Below, piece by piece: positions 8,253 through 14,919 of a stretch of DNA of 31,267 bases. A program made the position numbers and the translations under genes. The stretch is taken from NCBI GenBank assembly GCA_007375995.1, contig VMFK01000004.1:1-31267 (forward strand), read 5' to 3'. Below the pieces are notes generated by a model. It was not told the DNA's origin. It searched no databases and saw only the letters and a list, made by a program, of their open reading frames with translations. Positions within the stretch are counted from its first letter, which is position 1. Each line of letters opens with the position of its first letter. This DNA is from Parcubacteria group bacterium Gr01-1014_56 (GTDB lineage Bacteria > Patescibacteriota > Minisyncoccia > Phycocordibacterales > SBAW01).

Positions 8253-8258
8253 CACCGC

Positions 8259-8711
8259 ATGACCCATCCAGAACTTAAAGAAGCTATTAAAGGCGCGATG
8301 CGCGCTAAGGATACTGTACGGCTTAGTGTGCTCCGCGGGCTCTCTGCCGCCGCAACTAACGAGCTCGTGAGCAAGAGTCGCAAACCCGACGAGATGCTCA
8401 GCGACGACGAACTCTTGACTGTCATCATGCGCGCAAGCAAACAGCGCAAGGACTCTATTGAGCAATTTGTCGCTGGCGGCCGGCCAGAGTTAGCTGAGAG
8501 CGAAAAAGCAGAGCTCGCAATAATCGAGACAATGCTCCCTGCTCAGATGTCGCAGGGCGAGATCGAGAAGGCTGCAAAAGAAAAAGCAGCTGCAATGGGT
8601 GTTGTAGACAAAACCGGCGCAAACAAACTAATGGGTATGCTTATGAAAGACCTAAAAGGTAAGGCAGACGGCACAATGGTAAAAGACGTTGTGGATAAAC
8701 TCTTTTCTTAG
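8259..8711 (+). CDS. GatB/YqeY domain-containing protein
   Basis: This 150-residue stand-alone YqeY-type protein is homologous to the C-terminal tail domain of the GatB amidotransferase subunit, which contacts tRNA. Characteristic segments are AMRAKDTVRLSVLRGL near the N-terminus, the middle RKDSIEQF--GGRPELAE-E--EL block, and the C-terminal MLMKDLKGKADG. It is all-helical and cytoplasmic. The ATG at 8259 has a consensus TATAAT exactly 6 bases upstream and no SD. The precise function of free-standing YqeY proteins is not established. Its stop is directly followed by the promoter of the next small operon. Confidence 0.93.
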   Translation: MTHPELKEAIKGAMRAKDTVRLSVLRGLSAAATNELVSKSRKPDEMLSDDELLTVIMRASKQRKDSIEQFVAGGRPELAESEKAELAIIETMLPAQMSQGEIEKAAKEKAAAMGVVDKTGANKLMGMLMKDLKGKADGTMVKDVVDKLFS

Positions 8712-8713
8712 GC

Positions 8714-8742
8714 TTGCATTTTTTATAGGTCTATGGTATAAT
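8714..8742 (+). promoter_or_regulatory. Consensus-like promoter of the 8801-9402 operon
   Basis: TTGCAT (8714-8719) and TATAAT (8737-8742) are separated by 17 bases, close to the bacterial housekeeping sigma consensus. Transcription should begin near 8749, giving a leader of about 50 bases. Confidence 0.8.
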
Positions 8743-8765
8743 AGAGTTAGGTAGTTTTGCGTATT

Positions 8766-8792
8766 TCCTTTTAATTTAGACGCCTGAAAGGA
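8766..8792 (+). promoter_or_regulatory. Leader pairing that can mask the SD of the 8801 gene
   Basis: TCCTTT (8766-8771) is perfectly complementary to AAAGGA (8787-8792), which is part of the strong SD AAAGGAGG before the ATG at 8801. A second short pairing, GCGT (8759-8762) with ACGC (8780-8783), could compete with it. This would allow a translation switch, but that is inference. Confidence 0.4.
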
Positions 8793-8800
8793 GGGCGCAC

Positions 8801-9013
8801 ATGTATGCATTTGAAATAAACGCTATAGTCGCTACGGTTAGCACGCAAATAAAAGCGAGTGGTTCAAGGCTTACTAAAGGTAAGGTGAACCTGTTGGCTC
8901 GCGAAGCAATCCGTAGACGCGGTATCACGTATGAACCTGATGTGAAGCGGATTGCTCAGAAAATCTGCTCTGAGCTTGGGCGACACAGCGCACAAGCACG
9001 GAGGACAGGCTGA
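8801..9013 (+). CDS. Hypothetical small basic protein
   Basis: This 70-residue protein is not recognised. It has no membrane segment and is basic and probably helical (VNLLAREAIRRRGITYEPDVKRIAQKICSEL split by short polar turns). The start is fixed by a strong SD (AAAGGAGG) 7-8 bases before the ATG. The TGA stop overlaps the next ATG by one base (TGATG at 9011-9015), so the two genes are translationally coupled and probably act together. The size, charge and coupling are compatible with a nucleic-acid-binding partner, but nothing specific supports that. Confidence 0.7.
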   Translation: MYAFEINAIVATVSTQIKASGSRLTKGKVNLLAREAIRRRGITYEPDVKRIAQKICSELGRHSAQARRTG

Positions 9014-9402
9014 TGGATGCGGATACTCTTAAAGAAGACATCAGTCGTGTGAAGGATTTCTGGCGCAGCGAAAGGGGTGTGGCATACCGCCGCTTCGGTG
9101 CTTACTGGGAACTTGAAAGGTATATCAGAGAGTTCCTGGAGCCTTATAAGTTCTTTGAACAATCAAGTCCTACCGAAGTGAAGAAACTGGTAGACCGGAT
9201 GGCGTTTATCATCCGTTCGCGCGTAGCACAGAAGGCTGCAAAAACGCGTGCCAGGAACAGAAAGAAGAGGAGGCTCGAGAAACACTCCCCGATGTTCCCA
9301 GGATTTGAAAGAGATTCAAGTCCAGAAAAGAAAGGGACACCTCGAAAAAATAAGCGAGACTCTCTCCTGCGTTATGAAGCTTCAAAAAATAGGGGTGGAT
9401 AG
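9013..9402 (+). CDS. Hypothetical protein with strongly basic C-terminal tail
   Basis: This is a 129-residue product of unknown function. Residues 1-75 look helical and mixed in charge, with several aromatic residues (YRRFGAYWELERYIREFLEPY). From about residue 75 the chain is very rich in Arg and Lys (KAAKTRARNRKKRRLEKH) and probably disordered, as in RNA- or DNA-binding tails. Its ATG overlaps the stop of the preceding gene, so expression is coupled to it. An intrinsic terminator begins inside its stop codon. Toxin-antitoxin pairing was considered because of the two-gene layout, but no known toxin or antitoxin motif is visible. Confidence 0.68.
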   Translation: MDADTLKEDISRVKDFWRSERGVAYRRFGAYWELERYIREFLEPYKFFEQSSPTEVKKLVDRMAFIIRSRVAQKAAKTRARNRKKRRLEKHSPMFPGFERDSSPEKKGTPRKNKRDSLLRYEASKNRGG

Positions 9403-9426
9403 AAATATCCGCCCTTTCTCTATTTT
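9393..9426 (+). terminator. Intrinsic terminator of the 8801-9402 operon
   Basis: A 9-bp stem (GGGTGGATA with TATCCGCCC, one G-T pair) closes a GAAA tetraloop and is followed by TTTCTCTATTTT. The stem includes the TAG stop codon at 9400-9402 and the T-tract runs into the end of the convergent rarA gene. Confidence 0.8.
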
Positions 9427-10559
9427 AGATACTTTTTATTTTTTAATTTCTCTGGTAAGTAGCTCCCTGTGTCATACTTGTCGTACCCTTTGGCATACTT
9501 CAAATCCTTCATCAACTTTGTAGGTGCATTCCGGATCTTAAGTGGGATAGGTAGGTTCCCTAGCGAACGCACATCTTCAAGCGCCTCGGCAATCCCATCG
9601 TTTGCACTGCGGTCCTTTTTACACTGCGCCAAATACGCAACCCCGTGCGCCAAGTTGATCGTGCACTCTGGATACCCAATTTTCTCACACGCTTCAAACA
9701 CAGCGTTTGCTACGACAAGCGCAGTGGGTTGTGCCAGCCCCACGTCCTCGCTCGCAAATATCACCATCCGGCGCGCAATAAACAGCGGGTCCTCTCCTGC
9801 TGCGACCATACGCGCCAGGTAGTAGAGCGCAGCGTCCGGCTGCGAGGCACGCATCGACTTAATAAAAGCCGAGATAGTATTGTAGTGCTCCTCGCCCTTT
9901 TTGTCGTAGCGCAGGTGCATGGACTGGATCGACTCTTTAAGCGTCTCGAGTGTTATCTTGCCGTAGAGTTTGTTAGTGTTGTCGAGCGTTGTGATAGCTT
10001 GGCGAGCGTCGCCCGCCGCCATTTGGATTAGCCAGTCCCGCGCCTCTTTCGAGGTCTTCAATTTTGTGCGTTTAATAATCGCGTCCATATCTTTCTCCTC
10101 TAAATCATTCAACACAAACACCCGGCACCTCGAGAGGAGCGCGGGTATAACCTCAAAGCTCGGGTTCTCCGTTGTGGCACCGATAAGGGTGAGGTCTCCG
10201 CGCTCGACATAAGGTAGGAGGAAGTCTTGCTGCGCTTTATTAAAGCGGTGGATCTCGTCGATAAAAAGCACCTTGGGTTTGAGCGAAAACTGCAACACAT
10301 TTCGCTCCCCGACTATTTTCTTGATATCTTCCTTGCCGGAGTCGACCGCTGAGAGCTCATAAAACTCCGCATCAAGCGCGTTGGCGTAGATCCTAGCAAG
10401 CGTGGTTTTACCCGAGCCTGGTGGCCCCCACAAAATAAAAGAGAAGAGGTGCCCCTCGTCTATTGCAACGCGAAGCGGCTTCCCCTTCCCCACCAAGTGC
10501 TCTTGGCCGACAAATTCGTCCAGCACGCGAGGGCGGATTTTATTTGCCAGAGGTTCCAT
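9420..10559 (-). CDS. rarA: Replication-associated recombination protein A (RarA/MgsA), AAA+ ATPase
   Basis: This 379-residue AAA+ ATPase is related to clamp-loader subunits and Holliday-junction RuvB, and acts at stalled replication forks. The N-terminus PLANKIRPRVLDEFVGQEHLVG is typical. Walker A is GPPGSGKTT at 45-53, Walker B is FIDEIH at about 99-104, and sensor 1 is in GATTENPSFEV. The C-terminal tetramerisation part (from about 225) is present, including SDALYYLARM-like and SEDVGLA segments. The protein is about 50-60 residues shorter than E. coli RarA. TACAAT lies exactly 6 bases before the ATG at 10559, which fits a leaderless message. Confidence 0.96.
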   Translation of the reverse strand: MEPLANKIRPRVLDEFVGQEHLVGKGKPLRVAIDEGHLFSFILWGPPGSGKTTLARIYANALDAEFYELSAVDSGKEDIKKIVGERNVLQFSLKPKVLFIDEIHRFNKAQQDFLLPYVERGDLTLIGATTENPSFEVIPALLSRCRVFVLNDLEEKDMDAIIKRTKLKTSKEARDWLIQMAAGDARQAITTLDNTNKLYGKITLETLKESIQSMHLRYDKKGEEHYNTISAFIKSMRASQPDAALYYLARMVAAGEDPLFIARRMVIFASEDVGLAQPTALVVANAVFEACEKIGYPECTINLAHGVAYLAQCKKDRSANDGIAEALEDVRSLGNLPIPLKIRNAPTKLMKDLKYAKGYDKYDTGSYLPEKLKNKKYLK

Positions 10560-10565
10560 GGGGCC

Positions 10566-10571
10566 ATTGTA
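10566..10571 (-). promoter_or_regulatory. -10 box of rarA
   Basis: Minus-strand TACAAT ends 6 bases before the rarA ATG. It lies 10 bases downstream of the metallo-beta-lactamase-fold gene's stop, so rarA can be transcribed independently. Confidence 0.5.
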
Positions 10572-10580
10572 CCCTTTGCC

Positions 10581-11075
10581 CTACTTTTTGGTACACAAAT
10601 CAGAATTCCCTCTTTTCCCCAGCGTGGAATGGAACAAACTATTTGCCATCACAACACAACTAGTAGAAGGAAACAGGATACGTCCGTAATAGAACTTCTC
10701 CCCTACCAAAAAGCCGGTGTTCTCACAAGCGCCCATTTGCCCGTAGATAATTGCGTGCTCGCGACCGAACCCTTCAACCCTGGTTGCGTTGACCTTGGTC
10801 GACTCTCCGTCCATAACACGAGTGTAAGGGATACTCTCCTTTTGCAAGAGCGCGCCCACGGCGTCGTTTGTGATTACTGTCGCTTTTGGGTTACTACTGA
10901 GGACTTTTTTGAGCGACTCAATGTGGTAATGATCGCTATGCTCATGCGTAATGAGGACCATATCGATATCTCTCTCATCATTTTGACCACCTGAGTAAAC
11001 ACCCGGGTCTATTAATATGCGAACCCCGTTCATTTCAAGCAACAAACAGCAATGCCCAAATTTCGTGATTTTCAT
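10581..11075 (-). CDS. Metallo-beta-lactamase-fold hydrolase, apparently truncated at the C-terminus
   Basis: This is a 164-residue protein of the UlaG-like metallo-beta-lactamase superfamily. The start MKITKFGHCCLLLE, the aspartate in ILIDPG and the HEHSDH metal motif are clear. From about residue 128 (after NTGFLVGEKFYYG) the sequence stops resembling the family. Relatives normally continue with a Gly-Asp metal ligand and a later His, for about 210-220 residues in total. Here neither is present, so only part of the metal site remains and activity is doubtful. The ATG at 11075 is preferred over an upstream GTG at 11105 because TATACT is exactly 6 bases before it. It could be a decaying gene or a shortened functional variant. 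Confidence 0.8.
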   Translation of the reverse strand: MKITKFGHCCLLLEMNGVRILIDPGVYSGGQNDERDIDMVLITHEHSDHYHIESLKKVLSSNPKATVITNDAVGALLQKESIPYTRVMDGESTKVNATRVEGFGREHAIIYGQMGACENTGFLVGEKFYYGRILFPSTSCVVMANSLFHSTLGKRGNSDLCTKK

Positions 11076-11081
11076 ATTTTT

Positions 11082-11087
11082 AGTATA
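11082..11087 (-). promoter_or_regulatory. -10 box of the metallo-beta-lactamase-fold gene
   Basis: Minus-strand TATACT ends 6 bases before the ATG at 11075. There is no good -35. A regulator-type inverted repeat (11121-11148) lies about 35 bases further upstream. Confidence 0.5.
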
Positions 11088-11120
11088 ACAGTTGTGACAA
11101 TCCACCCGCCCTTTAATAAC

Positions 11121-11148
11121 ATTCTTACATTCTGTAGAATATTAGAAT
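11121..11148. promoter_or_regulatory. Pentamer inverted-repeat site 1
   Basis: The pattern is ATTCT-3-ATTCT-2-AGAAT-3-AGAAT, perfect in all four pentamers. It overlaps the 3' end of the winged-helix regulator gene and lies upstream of the metallo-beta-lactamase-fold gene. The same architecture recurs at 11416-11443 and 28681-28708. The symmetry suggests a site bound by a dimer or pair of dimers; the adjacent regulator is the obvious candidate, by inference. Confidence 0.6.
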
Positions 11149-11417
11149 GATTTTATAAAACGGGAGATCGTTTTTCCGTAAGGAGACAGGTCGTGGGCTA
11201 CCTGACGGCCAACGTACTTTTTGTTCAATAATCCCGCTTGGACAAGTTTTTGCGTATGCATGGAAATAGTCTTAAAATTGCAATTAAGAGCTGTTGAAAT
11301 TTCTTCCATAGTAATGCCTCCCCTTTCCCTTACCAGTAAGAGAATCTCGATACGGCGATGATTAGCCACACCCTTGAGGTGTCTTTCTAGTTGTCTTGGC
11401 GTTTTCTTTTTTAACAT
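11142..11417 (-). CDS. ArsR-like winged-helix transcriptional regulator
   Basis: This 91-residue protein consists almost entirely of a winged helix-turn-helix. Helix 2 and the recognition helix lie in ITMEEISTALNCNFKTISMHTQKLVQAGLL (shown here in words: the ITMEEIS to AGLL region, about residues 37-66), followed by a beta wing (KKYVGRQVAHDL). No CxC metal site of classical ArsR repressors is present; the single Cys is in the recognition region. The ATG at 11417 is chosen over the GTG at 11423 because TAGAAT lies exactly 6 bases upstream. That -10 box is inside a pentamer operator that touches the start codon, which points to autorepression. The signal it senses is unknown. Confidence 0.82.
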   Translation of the reverse strand: MLKKKTPRQLERHLKGVANHRRIEILLLVRERGGITMEEISTALNCNFKTISMHTQKLVQAGLLNKKYVGRQVAHDLSPYGKTISRFIKSF

Positions 11418-11443
11418 TCGCACATTCTACAGAATGTTGGAAT
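11416..11443. promoter_or_regulatory. Pentamer inverted-repeat site 2, over the regulator promoter
   Basis: The pattern is ATTCG-3-ATTCT-2-AGAAT-3-GGAAT, the same spacing as site 1 with two changed outer bases. The regulator's -10 box (minus-strand TAGAAT, 11424-11429) lies inside it, and the ATG at 11415-11417 overlaps its edge. A -35-like TTGCAA occurs 16 bases upstream of the -10. A protein bound here would block transcription. Confidence 0.65.
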
Positions 11444-11471
11444 GATTGCAAGTCGAGTGTGAAATAGGTTT

Positions 11472-13181
11472 TTACTTCTTGATTTCTGATTTTGTTGTAG
11501 ATTTTATGCCGGGTAAATCGAGGTGGGCTATCGAGGTTCCGAAATTGCCGCCCACTTTTTTGCCGGGGTTAAAAATGTTGTGCGGGTCAAATATCTTTTT
11601 TATCTCCATAAAGAGCGCGTACATCTCTCGCCCGAACATCTTCTCTACGTAGGGCGTGCGTATAAGCCCGTCATTGTGCTCGCCCGAGATCGAACCCTGA
11701 TAGGAGATCACGAGGTCGTAAACCTTGTGCGAAAGCTCGTCTATTATCCGGGCGGTGTCGGCGCGTGTCGGGTCCACAAGCGGGATAATATGAAAGTTCC
11801 CATCCCCCACATGGCCTGCGATCGTGTAGGTGAGGTCATAGTGCGAGAGGATCTCCTCAAGCTTAGGCAAAAACTCTGGGAGTACTCTGGGCGGCACTAC
11901 AAAGTCGTCAATAAAGGGCGCCGTGCGTTTGCCTCGAATTTTTTTGCGAAGTAGATTAAAACTCTCTCGGCGTATCACCCAGTACTTACGCGCAGCGGCC
12001 TCGCTCTTGGCAACCCTGACCTTAATGTGCGACCTACCCCCCTTCGGGGACACGCTCTTTTTTATTTCTTCGGCTAAGATCTCTGCCGCTATACACGCAG
12101 CCTTTTGAGACTCGGCGCGAAATTCCGCCATAAGAACCAGTTTGGGGATCCCACCAGTTAAGAGCATCCATACCTCAGGCAAAAACGACAGCCCGAGCGA
12201 AATCAGGCCTGATTTCATCTGCACCGCAAACTCGGGGAAGTATTTGACCGCGAGTTTAAAGGTGTGGTCGTCGTAGGACTCAAAGCTGTCGGGGCTATGC
12301 TTCAAAACCAATGGCACCACCTCGCCCAATTCACTGAGCGAATCAAGAAACATGATGGTCATCGCGGCATAGGGCTTGGGCCTAACCAAGCCGAACTTGA
12401 TTTTAGTGACGATACCCAAAGTGCCTTGCGAGCCCACCATAAGTCGGGCCAGGTTGAGACCAGACTTTCCGTCGCCGATATCCCACAGTGCGTAGCCAGA
12501 AGAATTTTTCTCCACCTTTGGTTTGTGCTCCTGTATCACTCTTTGGTGTTCTGGTGTGGAGACAAGTGCGGCAACTTTACGGTATATTTCGCCCTCAAAC
12601 GAATCTTCTGTAAGTTTATGCGTGAGTGCGTCGCCTTTATACTCTCTTAGCGTATGTGTTTGTCCGTCGCTTAACACCACCTCGAGCTCTTTGACATATC
12701 GTGCGGTCTTGCCGTACTTGAGATTTTTTTCTCCGCCGGAGTTGTTGGCGACCATCCCCCCCACCGTACACAACTCGCGCGAGGCAGTATAGCTCGGGAG
12801 CTCCAGATCCTTTTTCTTTGTTTGTTTGTCGAAGTCCCTAAAATACATCCCTGGCTCAACTACTGCAAAATCCTTCCCCAATTCTAAAAAGTGGTTGAGA
12901 TGTTTTGTCGTGTCAAGAATGATCGAGTCGTTTAGTGGCCCGCCAGACATGTCGGTGCCAGCGGCACGCGCGGTTATCGAAAGATGCACTTTAGGAACTT
13001 GTTTTTTGCGCGCGACAAATCTGACCACGCTTGCAACGTCGCTTGCGTCAGTCGGGTAGACAATGAGCTCAGGCAGTACCTTAAAGAGGCTCGCGTCGCG
13101 TGAGCATTTCTCAAGTAATGCGGCGTCATCCTCTGTCTCACCACGCATCACTTTACGCAAATCTGCCTTCAAGGAACTCAT
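11472..13181 (-). CDS. FAD-linked oxidoreductase (GlcD / D-lactate dehydrogenase type)
   Basis: This 569-residue flavoprotein belongs to the vanillyl-alcohol-oxidase superfamily, whose members oxidise 2-hydroxy acids such as D-lactate, glycolate or D-2-hydroxyglutarate. The FAD-binding PCMH domain spans about 35-270, with ARAAGTDMSGG, VGGMVANNSGGEKNLKYG and MVGSQGTLGIVTK. The C-terminal FAD-oxidase domain spans about 275-545, with the AGHVGDGNFH and ISGEHNDGLIRTPY motifs. There is no C-terminal iron-sulfur domain and no GlcE/GlcF or electron-transfer partner nearby, so the electron acceptor is unclear. Large oxidoreductases are uncommon in such reduced genomes. TATACT lies 15 bases upstream of the ATG. 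The exact substrate cannot be read from sequence. Confidence 0.9.
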   Translation of the reverse strand: MSSLKADLRKVMRGETEDDAALLEKCSRDASLFKVLPELIVYPTDASDVASVVRFVARKKQVPKVHLSITARAAGTDMSGGPLNDSIILDTTKHLNHFLELGKDFAVVEPGMYFRDFDKQTKKKDLELPSYTASRELCTVGGMVANNSGGEKNLKYGKTARYVKELEVVLSDGQTHTLREYKGDALTHKLTEDSFEGEIYRKVAALVSTPEHQRVIQEHKPKVEKNSSGYALWDIGDGKSGLNLARLMVGSQGTLGIVTKIKFGLVRPKPYAAMTIMFLDSLSELGEVVPLVLKHSPDSFESYDDHTFKLAVKYFPEFAVQMKSGLISLGLSFLPEVWMLLTGGIPKLVLMAEFRAESQKAACIAAEILAEEIKKSVSPKGGRSHIKVRVAKSEAAARKYWVIRRESFNLLRKKIRGKRTAPFIDDFVVPPRVLPEFLPKLEEILSHYDLTYTIAGHVGDGNFHIIPLVDPTRADTARIIDELSHKVYDLVISYQGSISGEHNDGLIRTPYVEKMFGREMYALFMEIKKIFDPHNIFNPGKKVGGNFGTSIAHLDLPGIKSTTKSEIKK

Positions 13182-13209
13182 GGAGAAAGTGTTTTTAGTA
13201 TATCACCGT

Positions 13210-13812
13210 CTATGGTTGAGGTTTCTTCAATACAAACCGCCACGGTTTATGGGCGTATTCGCCTGCGTAATTGATCCCGATGCGCGGTGTGCGCTTGATA
13301 TCGCGCGGTTTTATGACGACTCCCCTGTCTTCGATCCATAGACCCGACTTTTTACCGAGCATTTTTGTACTGAGTGATTTGTCGATTTTGAGAAATTTGG
13401 TGAGTTTTGCCGGACCATTCAGCAAAAACGGAGTGGGGATATTTCGCGAAGGAGTAGGGCTCCCGTTCATCTCTCCGGAGCGAAGTATCCCCGCGTAGTT
13501 TGCAACGCCGCGGATAAGCACAGCTGCGGGGTAGCCACTTTTACCGCAGACAATATTGAGCATCCAGTGGATGCCGTAGGTAAAGTACACGTAGATAGTT
13601 GCCGGGTGCCCGAACATCGGCATATTACGCGGGGTTTGCCCACGATGTGCATGGTTCGCTTTGTCGCGCGGGCCGTCATAGGCCTCAGTTTCAGTAATCA
13701 TGAGTGCAACTGTTTTGCCACCGACCCTACGCACCAAAAATTTACCCAAAAGTTCTTTTGCAACCGTGAGTGTTGGGCGGTCAAAAAACGCAGGCCCTAA
13801 AACTTTTTTCAT
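13210..13812 (-). CDS. mpg: 3-methyladenine DNA glycosylase, AAG/MPG family
   Basis: This 200-residue base-excision-repair enzyme removes alkylated purines and hypoxanthine. The motif TETEAYDGPRDKANHA contains the probable catalytic Glu. The segments YVYFTYGIHWMLNIVC and AAVLIRG (DNA-intercalating and pocket regions) and NGPAKLTKFL are typical of the AAG fold. The start is set at the ATG at 13812 (MKKVLGPAFF); a longer frame upstream runs through a terminator hairpin and is unlikely to be translated. The family is unrelated to E. coli AlkA or Tag. The gene lies 28 bases before the FAD oxidoreductase on the same strand and may share its transcript. Confidence 0.93.
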   Translation of the reverse strand: MKKVLGPAFFDRPTLTVAKELLGKFLVRRVGGKTVALMITETEAYDGPRDKANHAHRGQTPRNMPMFGHPATIYVYFTYGIHWMLNIVCGKSGYPAAVLIRGVANYAGILRSGEMNGSPTPSRNIPTPFLLNGPAKLTKFLKIDKSLSTKMLGKKSGLWIEDRGVVIKPRDIKRTPRIGINYAGEYAHKPWRFVLKKPQP

Positions 13813-13824
13813 ATTTGCATTGAA

Positions 13825-13859
13825 GCATAAAAAGAAGAAGCCAGCACTAAGTGCCGGCT
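13825..13859 (-). terminator. Intrinsic terminator after the 13875-14420 gene
   Basis: On the minus strand a 10-bp stem (AGCCGGCACT with AGTGCTGGCT, one G-T pair) is followed by TTCTTCTTTTT. It lies 16 bases after the stop of the small gene and immediately before the glycosylase gene. Confidence 0.8.
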
Positions 13860-13874
13860 CCAAAGAACAAAGAA

Positions 13875-14420
13875 TTAGAATGCGTGCGCAACGGCGGAAT
13901 GTTTGTCTGCCAACAGATCGTTCGGCTTAAAGACAAAGATCCACATATTTGAGACGTTTGAGATCGACTCAAGCAGCTCATGTGCCTCGTTTGGTTGCAT
14001 ATGGCGGAAACGATGATCGTGTAGCTCGAGCGCTACTTGGTCTGCGTGCCCTACAACCGTATGCAGTTTTTTGATCGCAAGACGAATGACTTTTCTTTTC
14101 ATCGCCATGACCTTACCAACAAGTCTGCGAGCACGATAGTCTAATAGCTTTCGTCGCCACCAGCTTTTCGCCTCAAAAAAAGCTTTTTCAAGCGCTCGGC
14201 GATGTTTTTCTGCTTGCTCCAATTTTGAGACGAGGTTGGTCAAGGAACCATCGGGGTCATAGAACCGAACGGTCGTCTTTATTGGAGACTGATCAATAAG
14301 CCGTGTGCCTATTTCTTCGAACACTTCGTCGAGCGTAACCCGGCCGCCACCTACGTGGAAGAACTCAGTTTGGACAATATTCCGGTTCAATACCGTTACA
14401 GCAGCATTTTGCGTTGTCAT
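13875..14420 (-). CDS. Hypothetical protein, 181 residues
   Basis: I do not recognise this protein. There is no signal peptide or membrane segment. Residues 1-65 appear to be mixed alpha/beta. Residues 70-125 are highly basic and helical, with many Lys, Arg and Trp (EAKSWWRRKLLDYRARRLVG), as in nucleic-acid-binding or membrane-surface helices. A His-rich stretch follows (HTVVGHADQVALELHDHRFRH, about 130-150). The start is the ATG at 14420, which has an SD (GGGAGG) about 8 bases upstream; an earlier in-frame ATG lacks one. It is transcribed alone, with a terminator at 13825-13859, and is divergent from the membrane protein at 14639. Confidence 0.7.
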   Translation of the reverse strand: MTTQNAAVTVLNRNIVQTEFFHVGGGRVTLDEVFEEIGTRLIDQSPIKTTVRFYDPDGSLTNLVSKLEQAEKHRRALEKAFFEAKSWWRRKLLDYRARRLVGKVMAMKRKVIRLAIKKLHTVVGHADQVALELHDHRFRHMQPNEAHELLESISNVSNMWIFVFKPNDLLADKHSAVAHAF

Positions 14421-14549
14421 AGCACAACCCTCCCTTGCCAGACACAATTATCTGTCTCCCTAAACACTACACCCGGTATTAAAAAAGTCGAGTCTAAAAA
14501 TTTATGGTCACAAGTCAAAAAGCCCTTATTCTAAAGCCCTATTGACGTA

Positions 14550-14578
14550 TTGACAAAAATGTTATTTTAGTATATACT
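14550..14578 (+). promoter_or_regulatory. Consensus promoter of the 14639 gene
   Basis: TTGACA (14550-14555) and TATACT (14573-14578) are separated by 17 bases, a near-perfect housekeeping promoter. The leader is about 55 bases and can form a small stem (ATAGGT with ACCTAT) near its 5' end. Confidence 0.85.
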
Positions 14579-14638
14579 ATAGGTAGGTTTCAGTTTTGGA
14601 AAGCACCTATCAACAAAGCGCCGAAGGACGCATGTGAC

Positions 14639-14911
14639 ATGAACTTATTTCAAAAGATGGGAAGGGCCCTTCCTCCCTTCGTTCAATGGGCAATCTACAG
14701 GACCGTCTGGATCGTCGGTTTCACGTTCGCGATTGCTGCTTGTCTGATGGGACTAAGCCCCTTCCTCGTTGATGAGGCAGGACGGGAGTTCCTCAAGCAA
14801 CACTGGTTGATCTCGGGAATTATCTTCATGATGATCAATGCTGGAGCGATGGGATTCTTCTTGCTCAAGTCGTACTTGGAGCGCCGATGGCCTCACGTGG
14901 CCTATTTATAA
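14639..14911 (+). CDS. Hypothetical small membrane protein, two predicted membrane segments
   Basis: This 90-residue protein is not recognised. Two hydrophobic segments at about 22-42 and 58-77 suggest a helical hairpin in the membrane. A short polar loop (VDEAGREFLKQHW) lies between them, and the tail SYLERRWPHVAYL is basic and aromatic. The SD is GAAGGA, about 10 bases before the ATG. A consensus promoter and a very long terminator mean the gene is expressed as a single unit, probably strongly. No conserved gene adjoins it on the same strand. Confidence 0.72.
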   Translation: MNLFQKMGRALPPFVQWAIYRTVWIVGFTFAIAACLMGLSPFLVDEAGREFLKQHWLISGIIFMMINAGAMGFFLLKSYLERRWPHVAYL

Positions 14912-14919
14912 GGCGCATG

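Noticed and set aside
8801..9402. Toxin-antitoxin system
   Set aside because: Two small coupled genes fit the layout, but neither protein shows a toxin fold motif or a recognisable antitoxin DNA-binding domain.
11076..11105. GTG start at 11105 for the metallo-beta-lactamase-fold gene
   Set aside because: The -10 box TATACT would lie inside the coding region, and family similarity begins at MKITKFGH (11075).
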